Of a DNA stretch of 64,000 nt, positions 28,141-36,789 are shown piece by piece (positions within the stretch are counted from its first letter, which is position 1; the number at the start of each line of letters is the position of its first letter). Below the pieces are notes generated by a model. The model saw nothing but the letters and a program-made list of their open reading frames with translations, was not told where the DNA came from and ran no database searches. Origin of the DNA: Sulfurimonas sp. (GTDB lineage Bacteria > Campylobacterota > Campylobacteria > Campylobacterales > Sulfurimonadaceae); the NCBI RefSeq assembly GCF_041583195.1, contig NZ_JBFHGL010000005.1, forward strand, positions 1 through 64,000, in the 5' to 3' direction. A program made the translations under genes and the position numbers.

Positions 28141-28896
28141 TTATACTAATCCTCTTAAAAGAACAAGCATTACAACTGCACCAAACAGGTAACCGTCTAT
28201 TCTATCAAGCACACCACCGTGACCAGGTAATATATCACCGCTGTCTTTTACGCCTGCAGCACGTTTTAGAGAGCTTTCATACAGATCACCAAAGATAGAT
28301 ATAGCCGAAACAGCCATAGAGATAACAAAAGATGTAAATAGATCAACAACTGCAAGCCCCACAAACATACCACTTAGTGTTGCAACAGCTATACCACCTG
28401 CAACCCCTTCTAAAGTCTTATTTGGGCTAGTCTCTGAAAACTTTGTTTTACCTATACTTTTACCAACACCGTATGCACCTATATCAGTCATAGCTACAAC
28501 TATTAGAAGCCATGCAAGACTCGCTACACCATATTCTTGATACATTGTAAAGATAAAAAGCATCCCTGCTGTAGGATAGATAAAAGGGAGGAAATTTTTC
28601 CATTCTAGTTTTGGGTTATAAGCAACTGCAGCTGCATAAAATATACCTGCCAGTACAAACAGATCATCACCGTAAGGATAGATTAGAGTTAAAAGCCATA
28701 AACCTACTGCAAACTTAAACTCATTATCGCTTTCTACGCCATAAAGTTTTTGAGCCTCTTTAAATGCAAGTAAGTAAATACCACCAAAAACCAACCACAT
28801 AACAAAAAAACTATCGATTAAGCCTATGATTATTACAGCTGCTAAAAGTGCTAAACCTGTTATTACTCTTTCTCTATCGCTAAAAACACTCATCAA
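28141..28896 (-). CDS. cdsA: Phosphatidate cytidylyltransferase
   Basis: Integral membrane enzyme making CDP-diacylglycerol. 251 aa with about seven helices. The signature near the C-terminus is present: SAISIFGDLYESSLKRAAGV with KDSGDILPGHGGVLDRIDG. Shine-Dalgarno GAGGA 6 nt upstream of the ATG. First gene of the cdsA-dxr-tsaD run. Confidence 0.95.
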   Translation of the reverse strand: MMSVFSDRERVITGLALLAAVIIIGLIDSFFVMWLVFGGIYLLAFKEAQKLYGVESDNEFKFAVGLWLLTLIYPYGDDLFVLAGIFYAAAVAYNPKLEWKNFLPFIYPTAGMLFIFTMYQEYGVASLAWLLIVVAMTDIGAYGVGKSIGKTKFSETSPNKTLEGVAGGIAVATLSGMFVGLAVVDLFTSFVISMAVSAISIFGDLYESSLKRAAGVKDSGDILPGHGGVLDRIDGYLFGAVVMLVLLRGLV

Positions 28897-28930
28897 AAAT
28901 CCTCAAATTTGTTCTTGACAGTATAGCAAA

Positions 28931-29242
28931 TTACACTTTAATATCTAGTTTATGTATAGGGTATTCTTCTTGAGTTTCCTCTTTTTCCTCTTCTTTATTT
29001 TTTGACTCTTCTCTTTTTGTTTCTTCGTCAGCTTCTTGACGTTGATGTTCACGATCAGGGTCTACTTGTTGGTTCTCTTCGGTAGGGCGAACCTCCATAA
29101 CCTCTTTTTCTTTCTCGTTTGCAAGAGTCTGAGCCACCATATTTTGAAAGTCTACACGATTATTATGTGCATTTTGAACATTGGAAGCCGCTGCAGTCTG
29201 CTGGTTAACATAGATTGCATTTCCTATTGGTCCAATAGCCAT
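28931..29242 (-). CDS. Small hydrophilic conserved protein
   Basis: 103 aa, function unknown. The first 40 residues (AIGPIGNAIYVNQQTAAASN) form a conserved-looking head; the rest is nearly all Glu, Lys, Gln and Arg and is probably disordered or a long helix. No signal peptide. It lies between NFACT and cdsA, where C. jejuni also has a small protein gene (from memory). The AAAGGAG ribosome site supports expression. Confidence 0.65.
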   Translation of the reverse strand: MAIGPIGNAIYVNQQTAAASNVQNAHNNRVDFQNMVAQTLANEKEKEVMEVRPTEENQQVDPDREHQRQEADEETKREESKNKEEEKEETQEEYPIHKLDIKV

Positions 29243-29255
29243 AATAAACTCCTTT

Positions 29256-30581
29256 CTATCTTGTATCGACCTCTATGGTCTTATATTTGTTATACAAAAC
29301 ATTTGCTCCGTTTTGTATAGTTACTTCACGTCTTGGAGTATAATCGACTAAATAGCGATCTTTTGAAGTTGTCGTAAAATCAACGCATAATCTTGCAGCA
29401 CTCTCAATAATATTCATAGGTACGTTTTGTTTGTCTGTTGTAATGATCACGTGAGTTGATGGGGCATCTTTTAAATGTAGCCAAATATCCCTAGCTCTGG
29501 CATTTCCTAAAAGTGTTATATTTCCTCTTTCGTTCTTTCCTAGCTGGATCTTGTAGCCCTCTACATAGAAAGTTTCAACACTATCATCAACTTTTACTTT
29601 TTTACTTTTTAACTGTTTAGGAAACAAAAGCTCTATTTTTGAACTCTCTTTTGCATCTTGAACCGTATTTATAAAAAGCTCGGTATGTTTGATCTTTGAC
29701 TCTAGTGAAGCTTTTTGTATATGCAGGTTAGATGCTTTTTGTTTTGCCTTTTTACTTTTTGTAAAAAAATAATTACTTATCATAGACGGAGATGAAAAAC
29801 TTTTATCTAAATCCACTTTTACAGTAGAACCGTCATAATCAAGAAGTTCTACAGAAGTACTGTAGGGCTTTATATTATGTAAATTTGATAGCACTAAATT
29901 TCCGTAATGATTAAACTGCTCTACCTCATCTTTTAAAGCATTTTCATCCTCAAGGTTTTTATACAACTTGTTTAGTTTTTTTAGCTTTTTTTCTAAAAGC
30001 GAGACCTTTTGTTTTTTAAGGCTAGATAACTTTTGAGACTGCTCTTTTTCATAAACATCATATAAAAACTTCTCCACATCTTCTAGAGGATACTCTTTTG
30101 CCTCAAATGGAGCCTGAGGTACGTCTAAAAGTTTTTGCCCCACTCTTACCTCACGAAAAGAGCTGTAAAGATCTATATGGCGCAGAGCTTCGATCACTAT
30201 CATATCTTCATCTAATATGATCACGTTTGTATATTTTCCCGTAAATTCAAACTGTAAGTAAGCGATCTCCTCTTTATATGCCGAAGCTATGGTTGTTTTA
30301 AAACGGATGATCTTATCGTTGTTTACAAGCTCTACACCTTGTATGTTTGCACGTATAAATCTTTTTGCCAAAACTACATCAAATGGTGCGTTGTAAACCT
30401 TGCTTCTTGCGTAAGTCTCACATCTGAAGATCGATGAGTTTGAGCGTTGCATATTAAAGTAGATCTCTTCGTTTTTATCAAATGCAACTTTGACTATAGT
30501 GTCGCTTACTCTGTATATGGCCGATATTTTTTTAAAATTTTTAAGATAGTCTTTTATTTGTTTAAGATGTGATAGTTTCAT
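29256..30581 (-). CDS. NFACT-family (RqcH/FbpA-like) protein
   Basis: 441 aa. NFACT-N-type N-terminus (KLSHLKQIKDYL, YFNMQRSNSSIF), a long charged coiled coil in the middle (about 175-305) and the NFACT-R domain at the C-terminus (ARDIWLHLKDAPSTHVII, AARLCVDFTTTSKDRYLVDYTPRREV). In other bacteria such proteins (RqcH) act in ribosome-associated quality control by adding Ala tails; older names are fibronectin-binding protein. The family's functional DR residues were not checked. TATAAT lies 6 nt before the ATG, with no Shine-Dalgarno sequence. Confidence 0.88.
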   Translation of the reverse strand: MKLSHLKQIKDYLKNFKKISAIYRVSDTIVKVAFDKNEEIYFNMQRSNSSIFRCETYARSKVYNAPFDVVLAKRFIRANIQGVELVNNDKIIRFKTTIASAYKEEIAYLQFEFTGKYTNVIILDEDMIVIEALRHIDLYSSFREVRVGQKLLDVPQAPFEAKEYPLEDVEKFLYDVYEKEQSQKLSSLKKQKVSLLEKKLKKLNKLYKNLEDENALKDEVEQFNHYGNLVLSNLHNIKPYSTSVELLDYDGSTVKVDLDKSFSSPSMISNYFFTKSKKAKQKASNLHIQKASLESKIKHTELFINTVQDAKESSKIELLFPKQLKSKKVKVDDSVETFYVEGYKIQLGKNERGNITLLGNARARDIWLHLKDAPSTHVIITTDKQNVPMNIIESAARLCVDFTTTSKDRYLVDYTPRREVTIQNGANVLYNKYKTIEVDTR

Positions 30582-30587
30582 AAATGG

Positions 30588-30593
30588 ATTATA
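30588..30593 (-). promoter_or_regulatory. -10 box, leaderless-type promoter of NFACT gene
   Basis: On the minus strand GATATAAT, then 6 nt, then ATG at 30581. No Shine-Dalgarno sequence. Confidence 0.55.
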
Positions 30594-30690
30594 TCTAACT
30601 ATGACTTTTAATTACGCAATGGGTTTAAGCAAAATAATTTAAATTAATATATTAGATGTTCTTTTATTTGAATATATTGGCTGAGTTATA

Positions 30691-30696
30691 TATAAT
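30691..30696 (+). promoter_or_regulatory. -10 box upstream of unknown gene
   Basis: TATAAT 40 nt before the ATG at 30737, with a normal Shine-Dalgarno AAAAGGA in between. Confidence 0.4.
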
Positions 30697-30736
30697 GTTT
30701 GTTAAATAAATAGTTACTACTAAAAGGAAGCATCAA

Positions 30737-31432
30737 ATGGCAGCCAAACCACATATAATATATCAATCTATGATGCTTGAAATTAAAATCAGAATTCGAG
30801 AGATCGACAGCAAGCTTGAAAATGCTGGTAATTCTCTTTCAGCACTAGATGTGGAGTTCTGTTTCTTACAGGCTAGAAAGATCGTTGAACAGATTTGTTT
30901 TTCATCGATATTGTGTGATCAACATCGTTATAAGGATTTTCGTCTAGCAGAAGGTATGACAAGTAACGATGATGTAGGTGACTATGAAAAAGATTGGAAT
31001 TCAAGAGTCATATTAACTAAGTTAAAGAATATTACACCACATTTCATGCCAATTCCATTAGGTGAAAATACAAGATCTAATAATGTGAATCATTTTAAAA
31101 AAGCTGATGTTAACACTACACATACAAAACTAATAAATATTTACAAAAAATGTGGTTCGTTTCTTCATATTCCAAAACCTTTTGGTGAAGACTATGAAAC
31201 GTATATCAATAAACAAAGGAATCGTTATAAGCAAGCGACTGAAACAATTCATGATTATAGCAATTATTTTAAAGATTTACTTTGGTGTCATGCCGCTGTC
31301 AGCTTGGAATATAGTGGCTCACCAGAAAGTCTTGAAGCTTTAGAAAATGCAAATCCTAAAACAGTATGGTTAGTAAATTTTGAGGACTACGAAAGTGATA
31401 ATGTTTCTATTGTATTGGCTCATGCAAATTAA
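30737..31432 (+). CDS. Unrecognised 231-aa protein
   Basis: No family recognised. The protein is soluble and mixed helical, with an N-terminal helical part (MLEIKIRIREIDSKLENAGN) and LQARKIVEQICFSSIL, then a loop-rich middle and a RYKQATETIHDYSNYFKDLL helix. No signal peptide or membrane helix. The helical parts with R...H pairs faintly recall HEPN-type proteins, but this is not supported enough to call. It stands alone between the NFACT gene and the B12 operon with its own promoter and AAAAGGA site; it may be an accessory gene. Confidence 0.6.
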   Translation: MAAKPHIIYQSMMLEIKIRIREIDSKLENAGNSLSALDVEFCFLQARKIVEQICFSSILCDQHRYKDFRLAEGMTSNDDVGDYEKDWNSRVILTKLKNITPHFMPIPLGENTRSNNVNHFKKADVNTTHTKLINIYKKCGSFLHIPKPFGEDYETYINKQRNRYKQATETIHDYSNYFKDLLWCHAAVSLEYSGSPESLEALENANPKTVWLVNFEDYESDNVSIVLAHAN

Positions 31433-31497
31433 TTTCATAACAAAACCTGAGAAGATCAATTAAAAGATTTGCACAGTTAATATGATTCGAACTTTTT

Positions 31498-31506
31498 TGT
31501 TATAAT
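31498..31506 (+). promoter_or_regulatory. Extended -10 promoter of the B12 operon leader
   Basis: TGTTATAAT, a full TGnTATAAT match, with a predicted start near 31513. The next 220 nt lead to the TonB receptor gene. Confidence 0.6.
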
Positions 31507-31534
31507 TTCAAAATATTTTTAAAAGGAACTGCTT

Positions 31535-31687
31535 GTGCATGTAAGAGGCTTTGGTCGTAATTACTTTTCACTTATCGCTATTCAAGCCTATGTGTCTTTG
31601 CAAAAAGTTGCAGCACTAAGCACTTCCGTATCTACTCTTAGTGGAAAACCACTTACTATAAAGATAGCTTCACCACCTTCAAAATAA
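31535..31687 (+). CDS. Candidate 50-aa leader peptide
   Basis: A short ORF starting with GTG, 9 nt after AAAAGGA, and ending 41 nt before the TonB receptor ATG. The peptide (MHVRGFGRNYFSLIAIQAYV...) matches no family I know. The ribosome site, position just after a promoter, and its overlap with alternative hairpins suggest a translated leader, but a chance ORF cannot be excluded. Confidence 0.35.
   Translation: MHVRGFGRNYFSLIAIQAYVSLQKVAALSTSVSTLSGKPLTIKIASPPSK
31614..31653 (+). other. Alternative hairpins in the B12 leader
   Basis: CACTAAG (31614-31620) can pair perfectly with CTTAGTG (31637-31643), or AGTGG (31640-31644) can pair with CCACT (31649-31653) around an AAAA loop. The two cannot form together. 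Both lie inside the short leader ORF, an attenuator-like arrangement, though no terminator U-tract is evident. Confidence 0.4.
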
Positions 31688-31728
31688 TTTTTTCCAACAC
31701 AAAACAAAAATATTTACAGGATTAAATT

Positions 31729-33519
31729 ATGAATAAAACAATAAAACTATCAATGGCGTGTGCTGCACTTTCAACTTCTATCTTTGCCGAGGCAGTTGAT
31801 CTTGGAGATATCACAGTAACGAGTGCTACAAAATCTAAACAATCGATCAAAGACGTAACTTCAAACATGGAAGTGATCACTTCAGAAGAGATCGAGGAGA
31901 GACACTACACAACAGTATCTGAAGCTCTAAACTCACTGTCAGGAATGAGCTTTACACAAAACGGCGGATTTGGAAAATCTACTTCGGTAATGTTACGTGG
32001 GTTTGACTCAAAAAGGGTTCTTGTTCTGATTGATGGGATCAGATACAACGATCTTACAGGTTTAAGCGGTGCGCCGTTTGAGCATCTGATGATCAGCGAT
32101 ATTGAACGCATAGAGGTTGTAAAAGGTGCACAGTCTGGTATATGGGGTGCTGATGCAAGTGCAGGTGTTATAAACATAATCACAAAAAGTGCAAAACAAG
32201 GACTTCAAGCTTCAGCTAATGCAGAGTACGGAAGTTTTGATACAAGAAAATATGGTATGAACGCATCATTCAAAGATGACAACTACTACGTAAAAGCAAG
32301 TGTTCAAAAAGTTAAAACCAACGGGTTCTCCGCTCAAGCTCCATACGGTGAAGATCTGGACAATTACGAAAGAGACGGATACAAAAACATAACGTCAAAT
32401 ATCAAACTTGGGTTTAATATAAATGAAACAAACAAAATAGATATTTCACATACAGATATAAATGCAGAGAACGAGTACGACGGATACAACGATCCGTTTG
32501 CAGAAAATACTTCTACGACGGATGATACATTTTCAAAAATCAACTTTAATCATATAGACAGTTTTAATGAACTTGACATCTATGCAAAAAGATCAGTTTT
32601 TGACAGAGAGTATTCAGGTACAGAGTATGACGGTGATGTGTATGAGTACGGTTTAAAATCAAATATTGGCTACAGAGAAAAAGACTTTCTAGTAGTTGGA
32701 GGAGATTATAAATCTTACGAGCATAAGAACAATTTCGATAAAAAGTACAACAATAAGGCTGTCTTTATTACAAACAGCAACCATTTTGACAAGACGATTA
32801 TTACTGAATCTGTAAGATACGATAAATATGACAAGTTCAAAAGTAAAACAACAGGTAAACTTGGAGTTAAACATAGTTTTATTGATGATCTATCTCTAAG
32901 TGCAAACTATGGTACATCTTACAATGTGCCGACTTTGTATAATCTATATTCACCTTACGGTAATGAAAACATTACCCCTGAGAATACAAAATCATACGAT
33001 ATTTCCATTGAATACAAATCTATAAAAATCACTTATTTTCATAGTACCATTGAAGATATGATAGATTTTGATACAGGAACGTTTACATATGCGAATATAG
33101 CAGGAAAATCTATCATTAAAGGTTGTGAAGTAGAGTATCAAGATGAAGTTTTTGAAAACCTGTTTGTTAATGCAAACTACACATATTTAGATGCTAGAGA
33201 CAAAAATGAAAAACTACTTTATAGACGCCCTCAAAATAGCGTAAAAGCATCTGTAGATTATTACGGTGTAGAAGATCTTCACCTTGGTATAAACGGCGAG
33301 TATGTAGGTAAAAGAGTTGAGTATGCTTATGGAGGCTATGAAATAGACGCACAAACAGGAAGATACACGCTTGTAAATATGGTAGCAAACTACGACATCA
33401 ATAAAAATCTTCTTATATATGCTAAAATTGATAATCTGTTTGACAAGTACTACCAAGTCGTAGACGGATACGCTACGGCTGAGCGTAGTGGCTATATTGG
33501 ACTCAAGGTTAAATATTAA
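31729..33519 (+). CDS. btuB: TonB-dependent outer-membrane receptor, BtuB-like
   Basis: 596 aa. Signal peptide (about 1-20, SIFAEA), a TonB-box-like DITVTSATK, a plug domain (VLVLIDGIRYNDL, IERIEVVKGAQSGIWGADASAGVINIITK) and a 22-strand-type barrel ending GYIGLKVKY. The size is that of BtuB (about 590-610 aa), smaller than most siderophore receptors. The genes that follow are for corrinoid uptake and assembly, so corrinoids are the likely substrate. First main gene of the operon; its stop overlaps the next ATG by one base. Confidence 0.88.
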   Translation: MNKTIKLSMACAALSTSIFAEAVDLGDITVTSATKSKQSIKDVTSNMEVITSEEIEERHYTTVSEALNSLSGMSFTQNGGFGKSTSVMLRGFDSKRVLVLIDGIRYNDLTGLSGAPFEHLMISDIERIEVVKGAQSGIWGADASAGVINIITKSAKQGLQASANAEYGSFDTRKYGMNASFKDDNYYVKASVQKVKTNGFSAQAPYGEDLDNYERDGYKNITSNIKLGFNINETNKIDISHTDINAENEYDGYNDPFAENTSTTDDTFSKINFNHIDSFNELDIYAKRSVFDREYSGTEYDGDVYEYGLKSNIGYREKDFLVVGGDYKSYEHKNNFDKKYNNKAVFITNSNHFDKTIITESVRYDKYDKFKSKTTGKLGVKHSFIDDLSLSANYGTSYNVPTLYNLYSPYGNENITPENTKSYDISIEYKSIKITYFHSTIEDMIDFDTGTFTYANIAGKSIIKGCEVEYQDEVFENLFVNANYTYLDARDKNEKLLYRRPQNSVKASVDYYGVEDLHLGINGEYVGKRVEYAYGGYEIDAQTGRYTLVNMVANYDINKNLLIYAKIDNLFDKYYQVVDGYATAERSGYIGLKVKY

Positions 33520-34346
33520 TGTTTAAACTTTTACTGCTTCTTTTTAGTGTCGTAAATCTCTTTGCAATAGAGAGAGTCGTGACCTTGTCACCCTCTTTAA
33601 ACGAGATCGTCTTTGCTCTTGGCAAGGGTGATAGCGTTGTAGGAAATACAGAGTACTGCAAGTACCCAAAAGAGTCTTTAAAAGTTGCTAAAGTTGGAGG
33701 TTACTTCAACCCCTCGCTTGAGAAAATTATGGCACTAAATCCCACTTTGGTGCTGATGCAGCAAAACAATTTCAAGCTAAACCAAAAGCTAAAACAACTC
33801 GGCATTAAGACAAAGATCGTAAAAATAGACAAGCTAAAAAGTATTAGAAAAACTATACTAGAGATCGGTGAGCTTCTAGGTGAATCAAAAAAAGCAAAAG
33901 ATATTGTAAAAAACATAGATACTGAGCTAAAAAATCTGAAAAATATAACAAAAGACAAAAGAATTTTAATCGTTATGGGACACAATACATCCTTAGCTTC
34001 TAGAATATTTGTAGCTGGACAAAACCTTTACTTTGACGACATCATAAACGAAAGCGAAAACACAAACGCACTTCAGAGCAAAAGAAAAGGTCAGCCGATG
34101 CTGAATATGGAAAACCTTATTGCTACTAACCCTGATATTGTTATACTTCTTGCTCACTCTATGCATGAAAAAAATCTTACAAGAGATGAGCTAATAGATC
34201 CTTGGCTGGAGTTGCCGATAAGTGCTGCAAAAACCAAGTCCGTGTATATTGTAGACAAACTTTACGCGGGAATTCCAAGTGACAGACTTGTGTTGTTTTT
34301 AAAAGACTTTAGGGAGATACTTAATGATTATAAAAACAATAACTAA
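33519..34346 (+). CDS. Corrinoid ABC transporter substrate-binding protein 1 (BtuF-like)
   Basis: 275 aa, class III periplasmic binding protein. A signal peptide (FKLLLLLFSVVNLFA) then RVVTLSPSLNEIVFALG, the usual start of the BtuF/FhuD fold, and the long connecting helix (KKAKDIVKNIDTELKNL). Its place directly after the BtuB-like gene supports a corrinoid ligand. It overlaps the second binding-protein gene by 23 nt. Confidence 0.83.
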   Translation: MFKLLLLLFSVVNLFAIERVVTLSPSLNEIVFALGKGDSVVGNTEYCKYPKESLKVAKVGGYFNPSLEKIMALNPTLVLMQQNNFKLNQKLKQLGIKTKIVKIDKLKSIRKTILEIGELLGESKKAKDIVKNIDTELKNLKNITKDKRILIVMGHNTSLASRIFVAGQNLYFDDIINESENTNALQSKRKGQPMLNMENLIATNPDIVILLAHSMHEKNLTRDELIDPWLELPISAAKTKSVYIVDKLYAGIPSDRLVLFLKDFREILNDYKNNN

Positions 34347-35154
34347 ACTAACGTTATTACTAACTATCTCTTTTGTTATTCTTAGTGCCAACTCACTAGA
34401 TAAGTGCAAAAACAAAAGAATAATCTCCCAAAGCCCTTATATCACTCACGCACTTGATTTTTTCGGTATGAAAGAGTGTATAGTGGGTGCAAGTATATAT
34501 GATGAGCAGGTAGATCCCTATCTGCCAAGAACCGGCAAAGTGTTTGTACCTGACAAAGATGCTATAGCAAAACTAAAACCTGATTTTATATTCACATCTG
34601 ACTGGACTAAAAAAAGCGTAATGGCAGACATTACGTCAAAAGGTGCAAAAACATTTATGCTTCACGGATTTCAATCTATGGAGCAGGTTGAGAACAATCT
34701 ATATGTAATTGGCAATGTTTTAAAGATCAAAGAGTTTCAAAACAAAGTTAAAAACTTCTCAAAAGAGTGGAGAGATTTAGCACGCAGTATTAAGCATAAA
34801 AACAAAAAAGTGCTTCTTATGTCGGCTTGTTCACACGATCCTTATTCATACGGTACAAATACATACCTTGGAGATATGTTTTCAGAGGCTGGGTTTGACG
34901 TGGTTGATAAAAGCAATAAGGTAAAAATATTTCACATTTCAAAAGATAAAAACGAGCTCGATGAGTTTATAAAAGAGTTCAAACCTGATTTTATATTTGG
35001 ATTTGTACCATATACTCAAGCAAATGTTTGTTCAGTACTTGAGACAAACAAAAAGCTTCCGATCATATACCTAAACGGTGATAAGTTCTTACACCCTGCT
35101 CCAACGCTTTTAGATGGGCTTAAAGAGCTAAAATCAAAAGAGAACGAGTACTAA
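34324..35154 (+). CDS. Corrinoid ABC transporter substrate-binding protein 2 (BtuF-like)
   Basis: 276 aa, again a class III binding protein with signal peptide (LTLLLTISFVILSANS). RIISQSPYITHALDFFGMKECIVG parallels the first copy, but overall the two have diverged strongly. It has extra cysteines (KCKN, KECIV, SACSHD, NVCSVLE) not seen in copy 1. GGGAG precedes the ATG inside the 3' end of copy 1. A second ligand preference, such as cobinamide versus cobalamin, is possible but untested. Confidence 0.8.
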   Translation: MIIKTITKLTLLLTISFVILSANSLDKCKNKRIISQSPYITHALDFFGMKECIVGASIYDEQVDPYLPRTGKVFVPDKDAIAKLKPDFIFTSDWTKKSVMADITSKGAKTFMLHGFQSMEQVENNLYVIGNVLKIKEFQNKVKNFSKEWRDLARSIKHKNKKVLLMSACSHDPYSYGTNTYLGDMFSEAGFDVVDKSNKVKIFHISKDKNELDEFIKEFKPDFIFGFVPYTQANVCSVLETNKKLPIIYLNGDKFLHPAPTLLDGLKELKSKENEY

Positions 35155-35155
35155 G

Positions 35156-35848
35156 ATGTTAAAAATATCTGACTTTAGCAACTCTATATTAGCTAACATT
35201 GATTTTCATATAAAAGAGGATGAAAACCTGATAATTCTGGGCTCAAACGGTGCCGGAAAATCAACATTGGCTAAAGTATTGTGTGGAATTACTCACTCAG
35301 AGAGTGTAGAAATATTTTCACATGCGTTAGAGAGCTTAAATGCCAAACAAAGAGCAGAGTTTATAAACTACATACCTCCTAAGTTAGAGATATTTGATGA
35401 GTATATCTCGCTTTATGAATATCTGGAGCTTAGCAAACTATATTCAGAGTTCAGCATAGACGATGTGGTATCTTTGCTTGGTCTGGATGAATTAAAAGAG
35501 AAACAATGCATAAAACTAAGCAGTGGTGAACAACAGCTCACTATGCTTGCATCATCACTACTTCATAATGCAAAACTGACTATTTTTGATGAACCGACAT
35601 CAAACCTTGATCCGCAAAAAACACGCAGAGTATATGAGATCTTAAAAAGCAACAAACTGCAAAACAGGATCATAATCACACATGATCTAAACCTTGCACA
35701 TAAACTCGGTTATAAAATTCTTTATATTCAAAATGGAAAAATAGAGTTTTTTGATACGAACGAGAAATTTTTTGAAGAAAAAAATCTTTACAAGTTTTTT
35801 GGCTCAAGCATCATACATGTAGATGATTTTTTTATGGTGGACCTATGA
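35156..35848 (+). CDS. btuD: Corrinoid ABC transporter ATPase (BtuD-like)
   Basis: 230-aa ABC ATPase. Walker A LGSNGAGKSTLAKV, signature LSSGEQQL, Walker B LTIFDEPTSNLD, switch His in ITHDLN. It energises the BtuC-like permease that follows by a 4-nt overlap. The Q-loop region is short. Assigned by context to corrinoids. Confidence 0.87.
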   Translation: MLKISDFSNSILANIDFHIKEDENLIILGSNGAGKSTLAKVLCGITHSESVEIFSHALESLNAKQRAEFINYIPPKLEIFDEYISLYEYLELSKLYSEFSIDDVVSLLGLDELKEKQCIKLSSGEQQLTMLASSLLHNAKLTIFDEPTSNLDPQKTRRVYEILKSNKLQNRIIITHDLNLAHKLGYKILYIQNGKIEFFDTNEKFFEEKNLYKFFGSSIIHVDDFFMVDL

Positions 35849-36789
35849 GATATCTGTTTATACTTTTATCACTTTTTATTGTAGCCGTTGCTCCCTTTTT
35901 TGGTCAAATTGAGATAAGCCTCTCAAATATAAACGACATTGCCTCGATGGATTATAAACTCTTTTGGGATCTAAGACTTCCGCGCGTAGTTGTAGCTTTT
36001 TTTACGGGTGCACTTTTAGGTCTTAGCGGTCTTTTATTTCAATCACTATTTAGAAACCCTATGAGTACACCTTTTACGCTCGGTGTTGCAAGCGGAGCTA
36101 CTCTTGGAACTGCCTTTGCCATAGTTTTTGGGTATATCTCACTAGTAGCTATGTTTGGATTTTTCGGGGCAATACTGACTATAGTGATTCTATTTACGAT
36201 CACTTCAAGACTTAAAGCCTATGAAACCTCATCACTTCTTTTAGTGGGAATTGCGCTTTCATTCTTTTACTCTGCAGCTTTAATGATACTCTTTTACATC
36301 AGTGATGAAACTCAAAGCTATGAGATAGTTCGCTTTACTATGGGAAGCTTGGATATTGTAGGACTAGATCATACTATGCCTGTAGTTATAGCATCTGCCC
36401 TGCTTTTAGCCCTGTCACTAAAATACAAGCGTGAGATAAAGCTTCTGCTTACATCTTATGACAATGCATTTTTAAAAGGGATCGAGGTTAAAAAGATCAA
36501 TACAATCTTACTTATCTCAGTCTCTATCGGTATAGGCGTAGCCGTAAGCATAACGGGACCTATCGGTTTTGTCGGGCTTATAGTTCCGCATATACTAAAG
36601 ACTATCTACAAACAAAGCGCAGACAAACTGCTCTTTATTACCTTTTTTTACAGCGGAATATTTTTGGTATTTTGTGATCTAATCTCAAGAAACTTAGGCA
36701 CTAGCTCAGACATCCCAATAGGTGTCATAACTGCATTTTTAGGTGGACCGTTTTTTATCTACTTACTGATCAGAAGGAGAAGAGCATGA
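35845..36789 (+). CDS. btuC: Corrinoid ABC transporter permease (BtuC-like)
   Basis: 314 aa, FecCD-family permease with about ten helices. LFWDLRLPRVVVAFFTGALLG followed by GLLFQSLFRNPMSTPFTLGVASGA is the hallmark stretch, and the C-terminus has TGPIGFVGLIVPHI and SSDIPIGVITAFLGGPFFIYLL. Coupled by overlaps to btuD and to the cobB gene. Confidence 0.9.
   Translation: MRYLFILLSLFIVAVAPFFGQIEISLSNINDIASMDYKLFWDLRLPRVVVAFFTGALLGLSGLLFQSLFRNPMSTPFTLGVASGATLGTAFAIVFGYISLVAMFGFFGAILTIVILFTITSRLKAYETSSLLLVGIALSFFYSAALMILFYISDETQSYEIVRFTMGSLDIVGLDHTMPVVIASALLLALSLKYKREIKLLLTSYDNAFLKGIEVKKINTILLISVSIGIGVAVSITGPIGFVGLIVPHILKTIYKQSADKLLFITFFYSGIFLVFCDLISRNLGTSSDIPIGVITAFLGGPFFIYLLIRRRRA

Larger units (their letters stand above)
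31433..31728 (+). other. Leader region of the B12 operon
   Basis: About 300 nt without a recognised gene. It contains an extended -10 (31498-31506), a short ORF with ribosome site (31535-31687) and two mutually exclusive hairpins (31614-31653). I looked for the conserved cores of cobalamin riboswitches (the B12 box and GCCACTG) and did not find them. The receptor gene has its own Shine-Dalgarno AGGATT at its ATG. Confidence 0.5.

Noticed and set aside
31433-31728. Cobalamin riboswitch ahead of the B12 operon
   Set aside because: I looked for the B12 box and the GCCACTG core and did not find them. A diverged variant can only be ruled out with a covariance-model search.
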